Shown: positions 8,977 to 18,518, counted from the first letter of the stretch. The stretch: 64,000 bases of DNA from Mycobacterium sp. JS623 (GCF_000328565.1 NC_019959.1:62001-126000), one strand, 5' to 3'. The notes: a model not told the origin generated them from the letters alone. A program made the numbers and translations.

Positions 8977-9911
8977 GCGGGCCTTTCGCGCAGGCCACCG
9001 GCCTGGACAACCTTCCGCTGGATCAGTTCGGCGGCACCGCCGACGCCGGCGGTGCGGCCACCGACAACAGCGCCAACGTAAACGTCAACGGCGCCAACGA
9101 CGTAGCGGCCAACGCCTCGGCGGAAGCCCAAGAGATCGCCGCCGTGCCCGACCCGCAGTCCCCCGCCGGTCAGGCAGCCATCCTGGCGATCATCGAGAAG
9201 TACCACGGCAAGAGCAGCGGCACCGTCCAGAGCGCTGCGGCCACCGAACAGGCCAACGGCTCCCAGGCCGCCGACGACGGGGACAGCGACAGCGACAAGC
9301 ACCACCACAAAGATGACGAGGGCGACCTGGGTAGCGACGGCGGCAGCAGCGGCAGCCTCAAGGACATCCTGGGGCAGCTGCTCGGCTCCGGCGGTGGTCT
9401 GGGTGGCATGGGCGGTGGCAGCCCGTTCGGCCAGGGCATGGGTGGAATGCCGTTCGGCCAGGGCATGGGCGGCGGGATGAACCCGTTCGGCGACGCCTTC
9501 GGTCAGCAGGGCGCCGGCGGCGCCGGCGCGGCGGCCAACCCGTTCTCCGACCCGCTGGCCTCGCCAGGCGGGGCCGCGCCGGCGACCGCGGCCTCCTACA
9601 ACCCGTCGGCGGACCCGTTCGCCACCACGCCGTCGAGCGGCACCGGCGCCACCGGCACGACCACCACGGCGTCGAACACCACCACAACCGGCGGCGGCGA
9701 CGCAGCCAACCCGTTCTCCACGGCCGACAACAAGAACAACAACGGCTCCGACAAGCACGCCGACGCCAAGGGCGACGGCGAGCAGGAGGAGAACGGCGCC
9801 GGCGAGTCGTCGACCTCGGGTGTGGACGCCGGGGCGTTCTCCAGCGCCGACGGCGCTGCCGTGCCGGCCGACCCGGCAGCGGCATCGACCAGCAGCAGCG
9901 GCTCCAACTAG
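8973..9911 (+). CDS. Gly/Ala-rich low-complexity protein with repeated NPF/DPF motifs
   Basis: 312 residues, ATGA overlap with the gene before. The protein has no hydrophobic segment. It contains a charged His/Asp run near residue 105-115, a Gly-rich stretch with repeats of PFGQGMGG, and a series of NPF/DPF tripeptides spread through the middle (NPFGDAF, NPFSDPL, DPFATT, NPFSTAD). Such sequence is probably disordered and may act as a flexible scaffold, but no family was recognised. The location between the coupling ATPase and the BTAD-like protein suggests co-expression with transfer genes. Confidence 0.5.
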   Translation: MSGPFAQATGLDNLPLDQFGGTADAGGAATDNSANVNVNGANDVAANASAEAQEIAAVPDPQSPAGQAAILAIIEKYHGKSSGTVQSAAATEQANGSQAADDGDSDSDKHHHKDDEGDLGSDGGSSGSLKDILGQLLGSGGGLGGMGGGSPFGQGMGGMPFGQGMGGGMNPFGDAFGQQGAGGAGAAANPFSDPLASPGGAAPATAASYNPSADPFATTPSSGTGATGTTTTASNTTTTGGGDAANPFSTADNKNNNGSDKHADAKGDGEQEENGAGESSTSGVDAGAFSSADGAAVPADPAAASTSSSGSN

Positions 9912-9933
9912 GAAGCGAGGCTAGAACCCCGTC

Positions 9934-11913
9934 ATGACGTCGAGCACCGCGGTCAGCAGCGCACCGGTCACCTCCTGGTGGTACGGGCAAGGACGCGCGG
10001 TCGACGTCGTGCGGCGCTTGGAGTCGCTGTACACCCTCAACCCGGCCCCGGCCGGGCCCGCCGGGTTGGTGACCGTACGGCGCGACGAGCTGACGGTCAC
10101 TTTCGTTACCGGGCTCAAGTCGCCGCTGCCGCATCCGTGGCGGGCCGCGGACTCCACAGCCAACGAAGTCCGCATCCCCTGGGACGTGGTGGACCCCGGC
10201 CTCGAGCCCGACCCGGAGCGTCCGGTCTACCTCGTCGCGTTCGGCACCACCGACGAGGGTGCGCTCGTCGCGCTCAATCTGGCTGCCTTTCAACGCATCC
10301 GGGTTGACGGCGACCCGACCGTCACCACCGCGCTGATCAGTCGGTGGGTGCTCGAACTGTTGGCGACCCACCCCGACATCACGATCGGCGTGACACCGGA
10401 TGTGTGGCGCGGGCCGGTGACCACCCGCGTGCAGGCCGTCACGGTGGGACATGTCCCCGCTGTCGACGTTCTGGTGTGCGGCCCCGACCTCACCTACACC
10501 GACCGCGCTCAGATCGTGTCCAATGCCGCCAGCAAGATCATGATCGACCTGGGCCGCGACGCCGCGGTCGACGCGAAGTGGACGATCACCTGCGGCCCGG
10601 ACCGGCTCGGCCAGATCAGCCGGGACTCCAGCAGCGGTGGCAGCCGGGCAATGACGGCCACCCTGATCCTGCCCACGCCCGCGGTGGTCGACCGGTGCGC
10701 TGATCTGCTGACCGACCAGCCAGCGCCACCCCCGACACCCAGCTACGAGCCCGAGGTCTTTCCCGGCGACGAATCGTTCGGCGACGAATCGTTCGATCCG
10801 CTCGACGAGCCCATCGCAGTCGATCAGTTCGATGAGCCCGACACCGCCCCCCGCCTGCCCGTCCCGCTGCCGGCCGCCGGGAGCGATCCCGCCGCCACCC
10901 CCGATGCGGCGCCCGGCGAGCCGATCGACTTCTTCGCGGCGGCAGCGTCGCCGGCGCTCGACGATGCCGACGGGCCGCCCTGGTCCACCGACGACGCCGA
11001 ACCCACCGCGCCGCCTGCCGCGGCTGTCGGCGCCGCACCCGTCTGGGCCGAGGCCGCCGGCCCGCCGGCGCCCACTGATCCCGCAGTGGAGGACCCACAA
11101 GCTGCCGGGGACGTTCCGGCACCCGCCGCGGTGGTCCCAACACCGGCGTACTCCGGAGCTGCCCCCAGCGGCCATGGCGACAGCTCCCCGGCCCCCGAAG
11201 TCGCCCCGATCTGGAACCGCATTCTGGGCCAGGTCGACCTGCGTCCCCCGCACAGCACCCAGCAGCCCGGCCCGCGGGAAAAGCGGCTCAACGAACTCAC
11301 GGTATTCCTGCAGCACAACCGTTTCGCCGACAGCAGTGACATCGTGCGCGCCGTGTACGGAGGCGCAGCCTCGGACAAGACAGTCACCCAGCAGCTGTCG
11401 CTGCTACGTGCGCGCCTCGGCGTCGTGCATGCGGGAGGCCCAAAAGCATTGCCCCCCATGCGTGATGGCGGCTACGTCCTGGACAAGGCGGTGCGATCGG
11501 ACTGGATGGAGTTCGAGCGGTTGGTGGAGATCCTGGTCGACGCCACCGCCACCCCCCACCTCATCGCCGCCATGGACCTGGTCACCGGACCACCGCTGGG
11601 CGGGGTGTCCACACGCGAATGGGAATGGACCAAAGACCTACGCGACGAGATCCGTGACCGCGTCGCCGGCACCGCAGTCGTGCTGGCCCGGCGGCACCAC
11701 GCAGCCAAGAACTTCACGGCCGCAGTCGAAATCGCCCGCAAGGGCCTCTGGTACGACAACGCCCGCCAAGACCTATGGCAAATCGGGATGCAAGCAGCGC
11801 TCGACGGCCACGACAATGACGCGTTCAAGACGCTGCGCAGCCAATACCTCAGCGCCGTGCCCGGCCCCGACCGGGACCCGGCAGTCGCTGATCTCACCAA
11901 ACAAGCAGGTTAG
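9934..11913 (+). CDS. Large protein with C-terminal winged-helix/BTAD-like domain
   Basis: 659 residues. The N-terminal ~230 residues form a globular region with no motif I can name. A Pro/Ala-rich linker covers about 250-420. From about 430 to the end, the pattern RLNELTVFLQ ... VRAVYGG ... QQLSLLRARLG ... GGYVLD followed by an all-helical region resembles the winged-helix plus bacterial transcriptional activator domain (BTAD) pair of SARP-like and LysM-BTAD proteins. Such proteins accompany conjugation loci in several actinobacteria. The role may be regulatory or structural. The domain call is from pattern recognition only. Confidence 0.5.
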   Translation: MTSSTAVSSAPVTSWWYGQGRAVDVVRRLESLYTLNPAPAGPAGLVTVRRDELTVTFVTGLKSPLPHPWRAADSTANEVRIPWDVVDPGLEPDPERPVYLVAFGTTDEGALVALNLAAFQRIRVDGDPTVTTALISRWVLELLATHPDITIGVTPDVWRGPVTTRVQAVTVGHVPAVDVLVCGPDLTYTDRAQIVSNAASKIMIDLGRDAAVDAKWTITCGPDRLGQISRDSSSGGSRAMTATLILPTPAVVDRCADLLTDQPAPPPTPSYEPEVFPGDESFGDESFDPLDEPIAVDQFDEPDTAPRLPVPLPAAGSDPAATPDAAPGEPIDFFAAAASPALDDADGPPWSTDDAEPTAPPAAAVGAAPVWAEAAGPPAPTDPAVEDPQAAGDVPAPAAVVPTPAYSGAAPSGHGDSSPAPEVAPIWNRILGQVDLRPPHSTQQPGPREKRLNELTVFLQHNRFADSSDIVRAVYGGAASDKTVTQQLSLLRARLGVVHAGGPKALPPMRDGGYVLDKAVRSDWMEFERLVEILVDATATPHLIAAMDLVTGPPLGGVSTREWEWTKDLRDEIRDRVAGTAVVLARRHHAAKNFTAAVEIARKGLWYDNARQDLWQIGMQAALDGHDNDAFKTLRSQYLSAVPGPDRDPAVADLTKQAG

Positions 11914-11925
11914 GAACCCCCAGCC

Positions 11926-12174
11926 ATGAATTCCGCCATGCACTCCATCGTCGTGACGCAGTTCAAAGACGACGACGACGAAGTCATCACCACCGCGGCT
12001 ACCGACCCCGAGGCGCTATCGGTGTCGGTGCGGACCACCGGCGAGATCGTCGATGTCGACGCCCAGGCCGCACGACTGAAATCCCTCGGCGCCGATGGGC
12101 TCAAAGAACTCTTCGTCACCTGCGCCCAGGCAGCGTTCGTCCAGCGCTACGACCCGCTGCTTGACGCGGACTAG
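11926..12174 (+). CDS. Small acidic hypothetical protein
   Basis: 82 residues; the ATG at 11926 follows the previous stop by 12 nt. ATG codons at residues 1 and 5 make the exact start uncertain. The protein carries an acidic run (KDDDDEV) near residue 14-20 and a helical C-terminus. No family recognised. It precedes an EspC-like gene by 4 nt, so it is probably the first gene of the ESX substrate group or the last of the transfer operon. Confidence 0.5.
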   Translation: MNSAMHSIVVTQFKDDDDEVITTAATDPEALSVSVRTTGEIVDVDAQAARLKSLGADGLKELFVTCAQAAFVQRYDPLLDAD

Positions 12175-12178
12175 CAGC

Positions 12179-12853
12179 ATGGGCCAACTCAACGTCAATC
12201 CCGCCGACCTGTACCGCGCGGCCGACGACTACACCGAATTGGCCACCGCCACAGCGCAATTGTCGACACGCGCAGCCGCCGAGATCGAACGTATCGCCAC
12301 CACCCACGGCCCCATGGGGTATCCCATCGCCGTCGGCATCGCCATGGGCATGGCCGCCCGAGAACGCTCCGTGCAAACCAAGTCCGCCCAATTTGGCGAG
12401 TACGCCGACAGATTCACCACCCACGCCGGCGCCTACATCGACGAGGACCGCCGGGCCGCGGCCGTATACGACGCCCTGCACTTCCCGCAGATGCACGTCG
12501 ACCCGAAGCCTCCCCCGAAGGATTCCGACAAGCCCTGGGTGGTGTGCTGGCTGCCCAGCCCCGACGCCGATCCCGCGAAGTACTGCCCCGCCGACACCAC
12601 CCGCATCGAGTACGTCGATGACAAAGGACAGTGGATCCAGAAGGACATCGGCACCGGCGCCAACCAGGTCATTCTCAACGGCTCCCTGCCCGACACCGAA
12701 TACCTACCCGGCCCACCGTCCGGCCCGCCGGCGCCGGGCACGAAAGCGCGGCTGTGGCCCGACGAGCACGGCAACCTCGTCCTCGAACAGCAGTCCGACC
12801 CCAACCGACCGCCGCTAATCCAAGTGCTGCCGCCAGGACAGATCAGCTGGTAA
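12179..12853 (+). CDS. EspC-family (type VII secretion-associated) protein 1
   Basis: 224 residues from the ATG at 12179. The first ~95 residues have the helical-hairpin pattern of EspC/ESX-1-type excreted proteins: NVNPADLYRAADDYTELA, then HGPMGYPIAVG, then a second helix ending in YIDED, which fits the YxxxD/E type VII export signal. The remaining ~130 residues are a Pro-rich and beta-like extension absent from classical EspC. The gene at 13699-14550 encodes a paralogue sharing NPADLxxAADxY and HGxMGYPxAVG. Family knowledge: EspC-like proteins are co-secreted by ESX systems. Position upstream of eccA supports a substrate role. Confidence 0.7.
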   Translation: MGQLNVNPADLYRAADDYTELATATAQLSTRAAAEIERIATTHGPMGYPIAVGIAMGMAARERSVQTKSAQFGEYADRFTTHAGAYIDEDRRAAAVYDALHFPQMHVDPKPPPKDSDKPWVVCWLPSPDADPAKYCPADTTRIEYVDDKGQWIQKDIGTGANQVILNGSLPDTEYLPGPPSGPPAPGTKARLWPDEHGNLVLEQQSDPNRPPLIQVLPPGQISW

Positions 12854-13021
12854 CCGCGCCGACAGCGACTCTGCCCTGCCGGCGCATCTCGTGGTCACTA
12901 ACTGCCCCACGCAGCTGCGCGCCGCGAGCCACACCTCAGCCAGCGTTTTGGGGCCGCGCTCGGTGTCTTCATCCCGCGATACAGTCCGGTCGGGGTAGGA
13001 ATTCACCGCAGGGGCAGGAAC

Positions 13022-13465
13022 ATGACCGAGACAGCACAGACCACCGACGAACGCCTCGACGCGCTCGACAAACGCATCGAACGGGTGGGTCGCGATGTGT
13101 CCTACATCGGCTGGGCGCTGGCGGCCTTCGTCGCTTCCGTCATCCTGGCCGTGGTCCTGGATGCGTTCCTAGGCCCCAGGACAGAGCCGAAACCGACCAA
13201 CCACGATCAAACGGTGCAAGACCTGTTGAGCGCTGGCGTGCACTGCTACGACTCAGCAGAAGAACGCGCCGCAGCTCGCCAACGGGCCCTGGCCGCGATC
13301 GACAGAATGCAATGGCAAGCCGACCACCCGCCCACGTCGGACAACCCCGACTGGCTCCCGCCGGCCCCGTCGCCGGCGATCCCGTCGATCTGGGACGACC
13401 CCTCGCCGAACGGCGCTGATTCCTGGGATGCCAAACGGTGCTTCGAGGTCCATTACCTGCCGTGA
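13022..13465 (+). CDS. Small single-pass membrane protein
   Basis: 147 residues with an AGGGGCAGGAAC ribosome site before the ATG. A charged, probably coiled-coil start (DERLDALDKRIERVGRDV) leads into one hydrophobic helix (about 30-50, ALAAFVASVILAVVLDAF) and an exported-looking tail with two Cys. No family recognised. The 168-bp gap before it may hold its own promoter (a GATACA -10-like hexamer lies near 12980). It separates the two EspC-like genes. Confidence 0.55.
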   Translation: MTETAQTTDERLDALDKRIERVGRDVSYIGWALAAFVASVILAVVLDAFLGPRTEPKPTNHDQTVQDLLSAGVHCYDSAEERAAARQRALAAIDRMQWQADHPPTSDNPDWLPPAPSPAIPSIWDDPSPNGADSWDAKRCFEVHYLP

Positions 13466-13698
13466 ACCAACTCCGCAGCACACCGAGGGCGGCAAACTCG
13501 CCCCAACGCTCGCCGATCAGCGCCCCTGCCAGGTACAAAGGCACTAGAGGATATTCGCCGACCCGTGTGCTCATCGAGGAGCAACCCATCAAGCCGCCGG
13601 CGATTTGCCGAAGCCAGGGAGGGGAACCGATGACCACACCGCTCGCGCCGGGCCCGCGCTGCCCCCGAGCTTGATCCGATCACAGTGAGGACGACACC

Positions 13699-14550
13699 AT
13701 GACGCAGCCGAACGAGCCGCAACCCACGCCTCCGCACATCACCTACCCGTCGGGCCCGCCCGGAGGCGACAGCCTGGCGCCGTACCCCATGTACCCCGAA
13801 GGGAACGTGGGGCCCGACGGCACGTGGCAGACACCGCAGTACCCGCCCTACATTCCCGAGCAGCAGTTCGACACCTCCGGCGGTGCGCCCCGCTCGACAT
13901 TGGACGGCATCCACGGCACCGGAGCCGACGAGCCCGAGCGCTGGGCGCCCAGCTACCCCGGAGAACTCCCGCCGTACTGGACCAAGGACTACGTGCAGGA
14001 CAAGACCGACCCGAACCTGTGGTGGCCCGATCACCGTCCCGACGCACCCGGCTCCACTCACCCCGCCGCCTACCACGGCGACAAGGACGGCAAGCACGAT
14101 CCCGCCGCCCAAGGTGCGGGCAAGCTGGACGTCAACCCAGCGGACCTGCACAACGCCGCCGACGAGTACGCCCAACTGCAAGCCGCGGCCGCGGCGATCG
14201 GGCCGCAGGCCGTCGACGAGGTCAACCGCATCATCGCCACCCACGGCGCGATGGGCTACCCGGTCGCCGTCGGCGTCGTCGCCGGGCTGGCTCGCCGCCA
14301 GGCGCAGCTAGATCGCAAGGCCGCCGACTTCGGCCGCTACGCCGAACGGTTCACCGAGCACGCCGCGGAGTACCAGGCCGGCGATCGCGAAGGCGCCGGC
14401 ATGTACCAGACCGTCAGCTTCAGCCAGAGCGTCGAAGGTGCGGGGCCGATGCCGGTCAACCCCAACCCCAACCCCTACAACCTCCCCTATGCCGAGCCCG
14501 GCCCCAACGTTGGACCTGCCATCCCGCCGTCGGTGATCAATCCGCGATAG
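13699..14550 (+). CDS. EspC-family (type VII secretion-associated) protein 2
   Basis: 283 residues. Unlike its paralogue at 12179, a ~145-residue Pro/Tyr/Gly-rich extension sits at the N-terminus and the EspC-like domain follows (about 145-235): DVNPADLHNAADEYAQLQ, HGAMGYPVAVG, FGRYAERFTEHAAEY. The segment EYQAGD gives a YxxxD export motif at the end of the second helix. The two proteins therefore carry the same domain with extensions on opposite ends. A secreted structural role in the ESX machine is inferred. A 233-bp spacer precedes it. Confidence 0.7.
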   Translation: MTQPNEPQPTPPHITYPSGPPGGDSLAPYPMYPEGNVGPDGTWQTPQYPPYIPEQQFDTSGGAPRSTLDGIHGTGADEPERWAPSYPGELPPYWTKDYVQDKTDPNLWWPDHRPDAPGSTHPAAYHGDKDGKHDPAAQGAGKLDVNPADLHNAADEYAQLQAAAAAIGPQAVDEVNRIIATHGAMGYPVAVGVVAGLARRQAQLDRKAADFGRYAERFTEHAAEYQAGDREGAGMYQTVSFSQSVEGAGPMPVNPNPNPYNLPYAEPGPNVGPAIPPSVINPR

Positions 14551-14599
14551 CTGAAAATCGCTGCGCCACCATGCGGCGCACCCAGGAGACAATGAAGCC

Positions 14600-16216
14600 A
14601 TGGCCTTGAACGTCGACACCGACGGGTTTCGCCGCACCGGCGACCTCGTCGACTTGGCCGGCGCCTTACTCGGGTCCGACTTCGACGATCCGACGCCGAC
14701 GCCGCCCTGCGCCTCCGATCCTGCGTCGGAAACCATCATGCGCAACCTCAACGCCCGCCACGATTGGCTGCTGCAACACGTGCGCAACGGGGCACGCCAA
14801 GCGGCCAACGCAGCGTCCGGAATGAGGGACACCGCAGCCGATTACGACACCACCGACCAGGACCTCGCCGCCAACTACAACCAGTTCGGTGGCGGAGCTA
14901 GTGGTGGCTCCAGCACCGCCCCTGCGGCACCCGCGAGCCAGCCCCAATCGGACGGGGCAGCCCCGCCGGCAATGCCGAACGTCGAACCCATTCCCGATAT
15001 CAGCGGCACCGAGGGTGAAGCCCTGGCGCTGCAACTGGAAGCCGGGGCCGGACCCACCCCGGCGATGGCGACCGGAGCGAAGCTGGCCACGCTGGCGGCA
15101 CGCGCTCAGGCCGCCCACCTCAGCCTCGCCGATGCCCACGCCGCGCTGCTGGCCACCGGGGAATCGCAACCCACACCGGGTATGGCGGACAAGCTGACCA
15201 AGGGAATGGCGTTCACCCAGGCCGTCTCCGAGCACGCCACGACGTTGGCCGGCCACTACGAGGCCGCCGGCAACCTGCACACCTTGACCTACAGCCAGGT
15301 CGGGCCGTCCGCGGGGTGGCAAGCCCTCAAGACCGGCTACGCCGAATCTCAACTGGAGAACGCACTTAACGGCGGCCTGTCCCAAGCCAAGGTCGACGCG
15401 TTCAAGCAGGCACTCGACGACAAGGAACAGCTCAAAGGAGCTGCGGCGACCGGCCACCAGAACGCTGGCACCGCGGTCAGCACCCCGCCGGGCGGCGTAA
15501 CCGACCCCGGCCTGGATCCCAACGGCCACGGCACGTCCGACGACGATCAGCACAAGGGCAAGAAAGACGGCAAGAACGCCAAATCGGGCGACCCCTCAAC
15601 TCCCGCCGGCGGAGACATGCTGGAGCCGCTCATGGGCGCTCTCGGACCGCTGACCCAATCGCTGGGCAAGGCCAACCCGTTGCAGTCGCTCGGGCAGGTG
15701 GGCCAGATGGCCCAGCAGATCGGCCAACAGGTCGGCAAGCTCAGCGGCGATGCCGCCAAGAAAGCCGCGGCACCCCTCAAGGCTGCTTCCCTGGGACAGC
15801 ATCTACCCACCGCCGGAAAGGGTGCCGGAGGTGGCGGCAAGGGCGGCGGCAGCCCCATCCATCCGTCGAGCAACCTGCCCAGCGCGACCCGAGCGGCCTC
15901 GCTGGGCGGAGCGCCCCCCGCGACTCCCTCTGGTGCTTCGGCGCCGATCAAGCCGGCCGCCGCTGGTTCCACGGGAGCTAGCGGTATGGGTGGCGGAATG
16001 ATGCCGATGGGTCACAAACCCGGCGGCGACAGCAAGGGCTCCAAGATCGACAGCTACGAGCAGCCGCTGCCCGAGGTGGAAAGCGCCGGCCGCGACGGCG
16101 TGGTCGGCGAGGTGTCCCGGCCGACGGCACCCGTGGTCAATCCCGAGGCGCAGAACGCGGTCAAAGCGCGTATGGAGCGCCGTAAAAAGGATGCTGCCGG
16201 CACCGTCGAGCAGTAG
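14600..16216 (+). CDS. Large helical putative ESX substrate (EspB/EspA-like)
   Basis: 538 residues. The N-terminal ~90 residues look like a WXG100/EspC-type helical pair that ends in DYDTTDQDL, which contains a YxxxD export motif (about residue 81). A second helical block (about 150-285; ATGAKLATLAARAQAAH, TKGMAFTQAVSEHATTL) follows, then a long Gly/Pro/Ala-rich tail with GGGKGGGS and MGGGMMPMG. Helical core plus low-complexity tail is the plan of EspB-like and PPE-like ESX-secreted proteins. No exact family was recognised. It lies directly upstream of the eccA gene group. Confidence 0.55.
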   Translation: MALNVDTDGFRRTGDLVDLAGALLGSDFDDPTPTPPCASDPASETIMRNLNARHDWLLQHVRNGARQAANAASGMRDTAADYDTTDQDLAANYNQFGGGASGGSSTAPAAPASQPQSDGAAPPAMPNVEPIPDISGTEGEALALQLEAGAGPTPAMATGAKLATLAARAQAAHLSLADAHAALLATGESQPTPGMADKLTKGMAFTQAVSEHATTLAGHYEAAGNLHTLTYSQVGPSAGWQALKTGYAESQLENALNGGLSQAKVDAFKQALDDKEQLKGAAATGHQNAGTAVSTPPGGVTDPGLDPNGHGTSDDDQHKGKKDGKNAKSGDPSTPAGGDMLEPLMGALGPLTQSLGKANPLQSLGQVGQMAQQIGQQVGKLSGDAAKKAAAPLKAASLGQHLPTAGKGAGGGGKGGGSPIHPSSNLPSATRAASLGGAPPATPSGASAPIKPAAAGSTGASGMGGGMMPMGHKPGGDSKGSKIDSYEQPLPEVESAGRDGVVGEVSRPTAPVVNPEAQNAVKARMERRKKDAAGTVEQ

Positions 16217-16263
16217 CCAGACACGTTGCCCCCCGTGTCCCACTTCTGTGCCACGCTGATGGC

Positions 16264-16359
16264 ATGACCGATCAGCTACCGACCGTGGCTGCACCACCGG
16301 CGCGCCGAACGCCCGGTGTCGGACGCCGCACCCCCACGACCGCAGCCGACCAGCGTTAG
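16264..16359 (+). CDS. Possible 31-residue small ORF ahead of the YbaB-like gene
   Basis: The ATG at 16264 opens a 31-codon frame ending TAG at 16357-16359, 9 nt before the start of the YbaB-like gene. It is basic and Pro/Thr-rich. No good ribosome site is seen, so it may be a leaderless or leader ORF, or non-coding. Its only support is the position in an otherwise unexplained 152-bp gap. Confidence 0.2.
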   Translation: MTDQLPTVAAPPARRTPGVGRRTPTTAADQR

Positions 16360-16368
16360 GGCCAAACG

Positions 16369-16677
16369 ATGGATATCCCCCTTCACCCCCAAGTGGCCGG
16401 CGAGATCAAACGCGGCAGCGAATTCTTGGAGCGCGTCCAATCCGCGCGGCGCAACGTCGAAGGCCTGCGCGTCACCGTGCCCTGCCCCGATGGCGACAAC
16501 GAGATCGTCTTCGCCGGCGACGGAATGATCGCCGACGCCACCTTCGTCGAGGAGATCTTCGACCGCTACCCCGGCGACCAGCTCGGCGAGCTGCTGTTGG
16601 CGATGTCGGAGGAGGGCTTCGCGCAAGTGTCGTCGAAGGTGACCGCCGAAGTCGCGGCGATCGTGGAGAAGCCGTGA
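16369..16677 (+). CDS. YbaB/EbfC-like small protein of the ESX locus (EspL-like)
   Basis: 102 residues. The beginning and end are predicted helical and the middle is a beta hairpin (LRVTVPCPDGDNEIVFAGDG), matching the YbaB/EbfC fold. ESX-1-type loci carry such small proteins (EspL family), thought to stabilise other components. The final four bases overlap the GTG start of eccA (GTGA), which indicates translational coupling. Alternative: a nucleoid-associated DNA-binding protein without an ESX role. Confidence 0.5.
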   Translation: MDIPLHPQVAGEIKRGSEFLERVQSARRNVEGLRVTVPCPDGDNEIVFAGDGMIADATFVEEIFDRYPGDQLGELLLAMSEEGFAQVSSKVTAEVAAIVEKP

Positions 16678-18518
16678 TCGACCACGACGCGGTGGAGCTG
16701 TTCGCGAGCAGCTGCGCGGCCCTGGGCGCCGAGGTCTACGGCCGCCGGCAGGTCGCCGACAAGCAGCAAGCCCGCGTGGGCTTCCAACGGCTCACCACGC
16801 AACACCCCGAGTTGTGCGACGGGTGGCTGGGCCTGGCTGCCAGCGGCGCCCCCGATCGCGGCATTCTCGAGAAGGCCTACGCCTCGATCGACACCGCCGG
16901 CGAACTCATCGCCGCCGCCGACGTCACCGCCGATGCGGTGGACTTCCCATTCGACACCGGCCTATACATCACCCTCTATGCCCGCGGCGCCGACGGCGTC
17001 ATCATGGCGTGCGCGGCGGCACGGTCGATGGCCGGAGACTACGAAGGCGCCCGAGCCCTACTCGACGACCGCCTGCTGAGCACTCAGCGGCTCTACGCGA
17101 GCTGGGTCCTAGCCGTCATCTACTTCCGCGCTAAACGCTGGCACGATGTCCGCCGGACGTTGGACCCCCTGCTGAGCCAAGCCAGCAACGACCCCTACCT
17201 GCACCAAGCGATGGCCGTCGCCCTCGGACAAGCCTCGGCCTACCTGGGCCTGTGGGAACCGGCCTTCGACCAGCTGAGCAGCCAGGGACGAGGGCCGATC
17301 GCCGCAGCCAGCGCCGAGGCCCTTCTGACCGCCGCGCTGTGCGCGCGGGTGCTGGGCCGACCCGACACCGCGACCGCACTGCTCAACGAGGCCTACGGGG
17401 TCCCCGGCATCGCCGAGAACCTGCGCACCACCATCGGCACCGCACTCAGCGATCAGGGGTACGGAATCCACGCCACCACCGCCGCCCGCATCGACGCCCG
17501 CACCAGCTACTGGGACCCCGCCACCGAACCCGGCGAGCGTGACTTCGTCCGCCAGCTCGGCGCCGCCCGCCGTGAAGAACTCAGCGCCGAAGCCGACGCC
17601 GAACTCGCCGAGTTCGTCGGCATGACCGACGTCAAGGAACAGATCGACCGACTCGAATCCAGTGTCCGGGCCGGCAAGGCGCGCGAAGCTCGTGGACTGC
17701 CCAATCGCAACAAGTCACTGCACCTGTTGCTCAAAGGCCCACCCGGAACCGGTAAGACGACGATCGCGCGGGTCATCGCCAAAAAGCTGGCCGCCGCCGA
17801 CGTACTGCCGTCAGACACCTTCGTCGAGGCGGGCCGCGCCGACCTCGTTGACCAAGTCATCGGCGGTTCAGAGCGCAAGGTCCGCGAAATCCTGGACCGC
17901 ATTCTCGACAGCGGCGGCGGTGTTCTGTTCATCGACGAGGCGTACGCGCTCACCAGCTCCGGATCCGAAAACGACTACGGGCCACTGGTCATCGCCGAAC
18001 TCATCCGCGCCATGACCAATCACGCCGACAAGCTGATGGTGATCGCCGCCGGCTATCCCGACGACATGCAGGCCTTCCTGGAATCCAACGACGGTCTGCG
18101 CTCACGGTTTACCCGATCAATCGTCCTGCCGGCCTACACCGTCGACGAACTGATCGAGATCACCATCCGCAAGGCCGCCAAGGGCGGCAGCATCATCGAA
18201 GACACCGAGCCGCTACGCCAGGCCTACACCGATTTGTCCAGATCCACCGCGTTGGACAAGCGGGGTCGCCGCCGCCCGGCTCTCGACGTCCTGGGCAACG
18301 CACGCCTGGCCGACAATCTCATCGGCTTCGCCGAGGAAGAACGCGATCACCGGCTCGACGTCACCGGCAAGCTCGGCCCCGACGCCTCGGAAGAGGACCT
18401 GCAGACCATCACTGCCGATGATCTGGTGGCCGCGGTGAACCGCGAACTCGACCGGGCCTACCGAGAAGAGCAGATCGAAGTGTCCCGCGGTGCATCAGCA
18501 GGAGGCGCATCGTCATGA
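16674..18518 (+). CDS. eccA: EccA, ESX AAA+ ATPase (CbxX/CfqX type)
   Basis: 614 residues from GTG 16674. The first ~290 residues are helical, TPR-like repeats. The AAA+ domain covers about 310-600, with Walker A GPPGTGKTT (about 354-362), Walker B GVLFIDEAYAL (about 414-424), and the SRFTRSIVLP arginine-finger region (about 480). EccA acts in the cytoplasm, where it binds ESX substrates and chaperones such as EspG. Length and domain order fit the family. The stop overlaps the eccB start (ATGA). Confidence 0.92.
   Translation: MIDHDAVELFASSCAALGAEVYGRRQVADKQQARVGFQRLTTQHPELCDGWLGLAASGAPDRGILEKAYASIDTAGELIAAADVTADAVDFPFDTGLYITLYARGADGVIMACAAARSMAGDYEGARALLDDRLLSTQRLYASWVLAVIYFRAKRWHDVRRTLDPLLSQASNDPYLHQAMAVALGQASAYLGLWEPAFDQLSSQGRGPIAAASAEALLTAALCARVLGRPDTATALLNEAYGVPGIAENLRTTIGTALSDQGYGIHATTAARIDARTSYWDPATEPGERDFVRQLGAARREELSAEADAELAEFVGMTDVKEQIDRLESSVRAGKAREARGLPNRNKSLHLLLKGPPGTGKTTIARVIAKKLAAADVLPSDTFVEAGRADLVDQVIGGSERKVREILDRILDSGGGVLFIDEAYALTSSGSENDYGPLVIAELIRAMTNHADKLMVIAAGYPDDMQAFLESNDGLRSRFTRSIVLPAYTVDELIEITIRKAAKGGSIIEDTEPLRQAYTDLSRSTALDKRGRRRPALDVLGNARLADNLIGFAEEERDHRLDVTGKLGPDASEEDLQTITADDLVAAVNRELDRAYREEQIEVSRGASAGGASS

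Noticed and set aside
9358..11316. Long minus-strand open frame opposite the BTAD-like gene
   Set aside because: Arg/Gly-rich composition typical of antisense frames in high-GC DNA, with no start site or family features.
13630..13674. 14-codon ORF with a GGAGGGGAA ribosome site before the second EspC-like gene
   Set aside because: The ribosome site is good, but the peptide is very short and without recognisable features; could be a leader, not enough to annotate.
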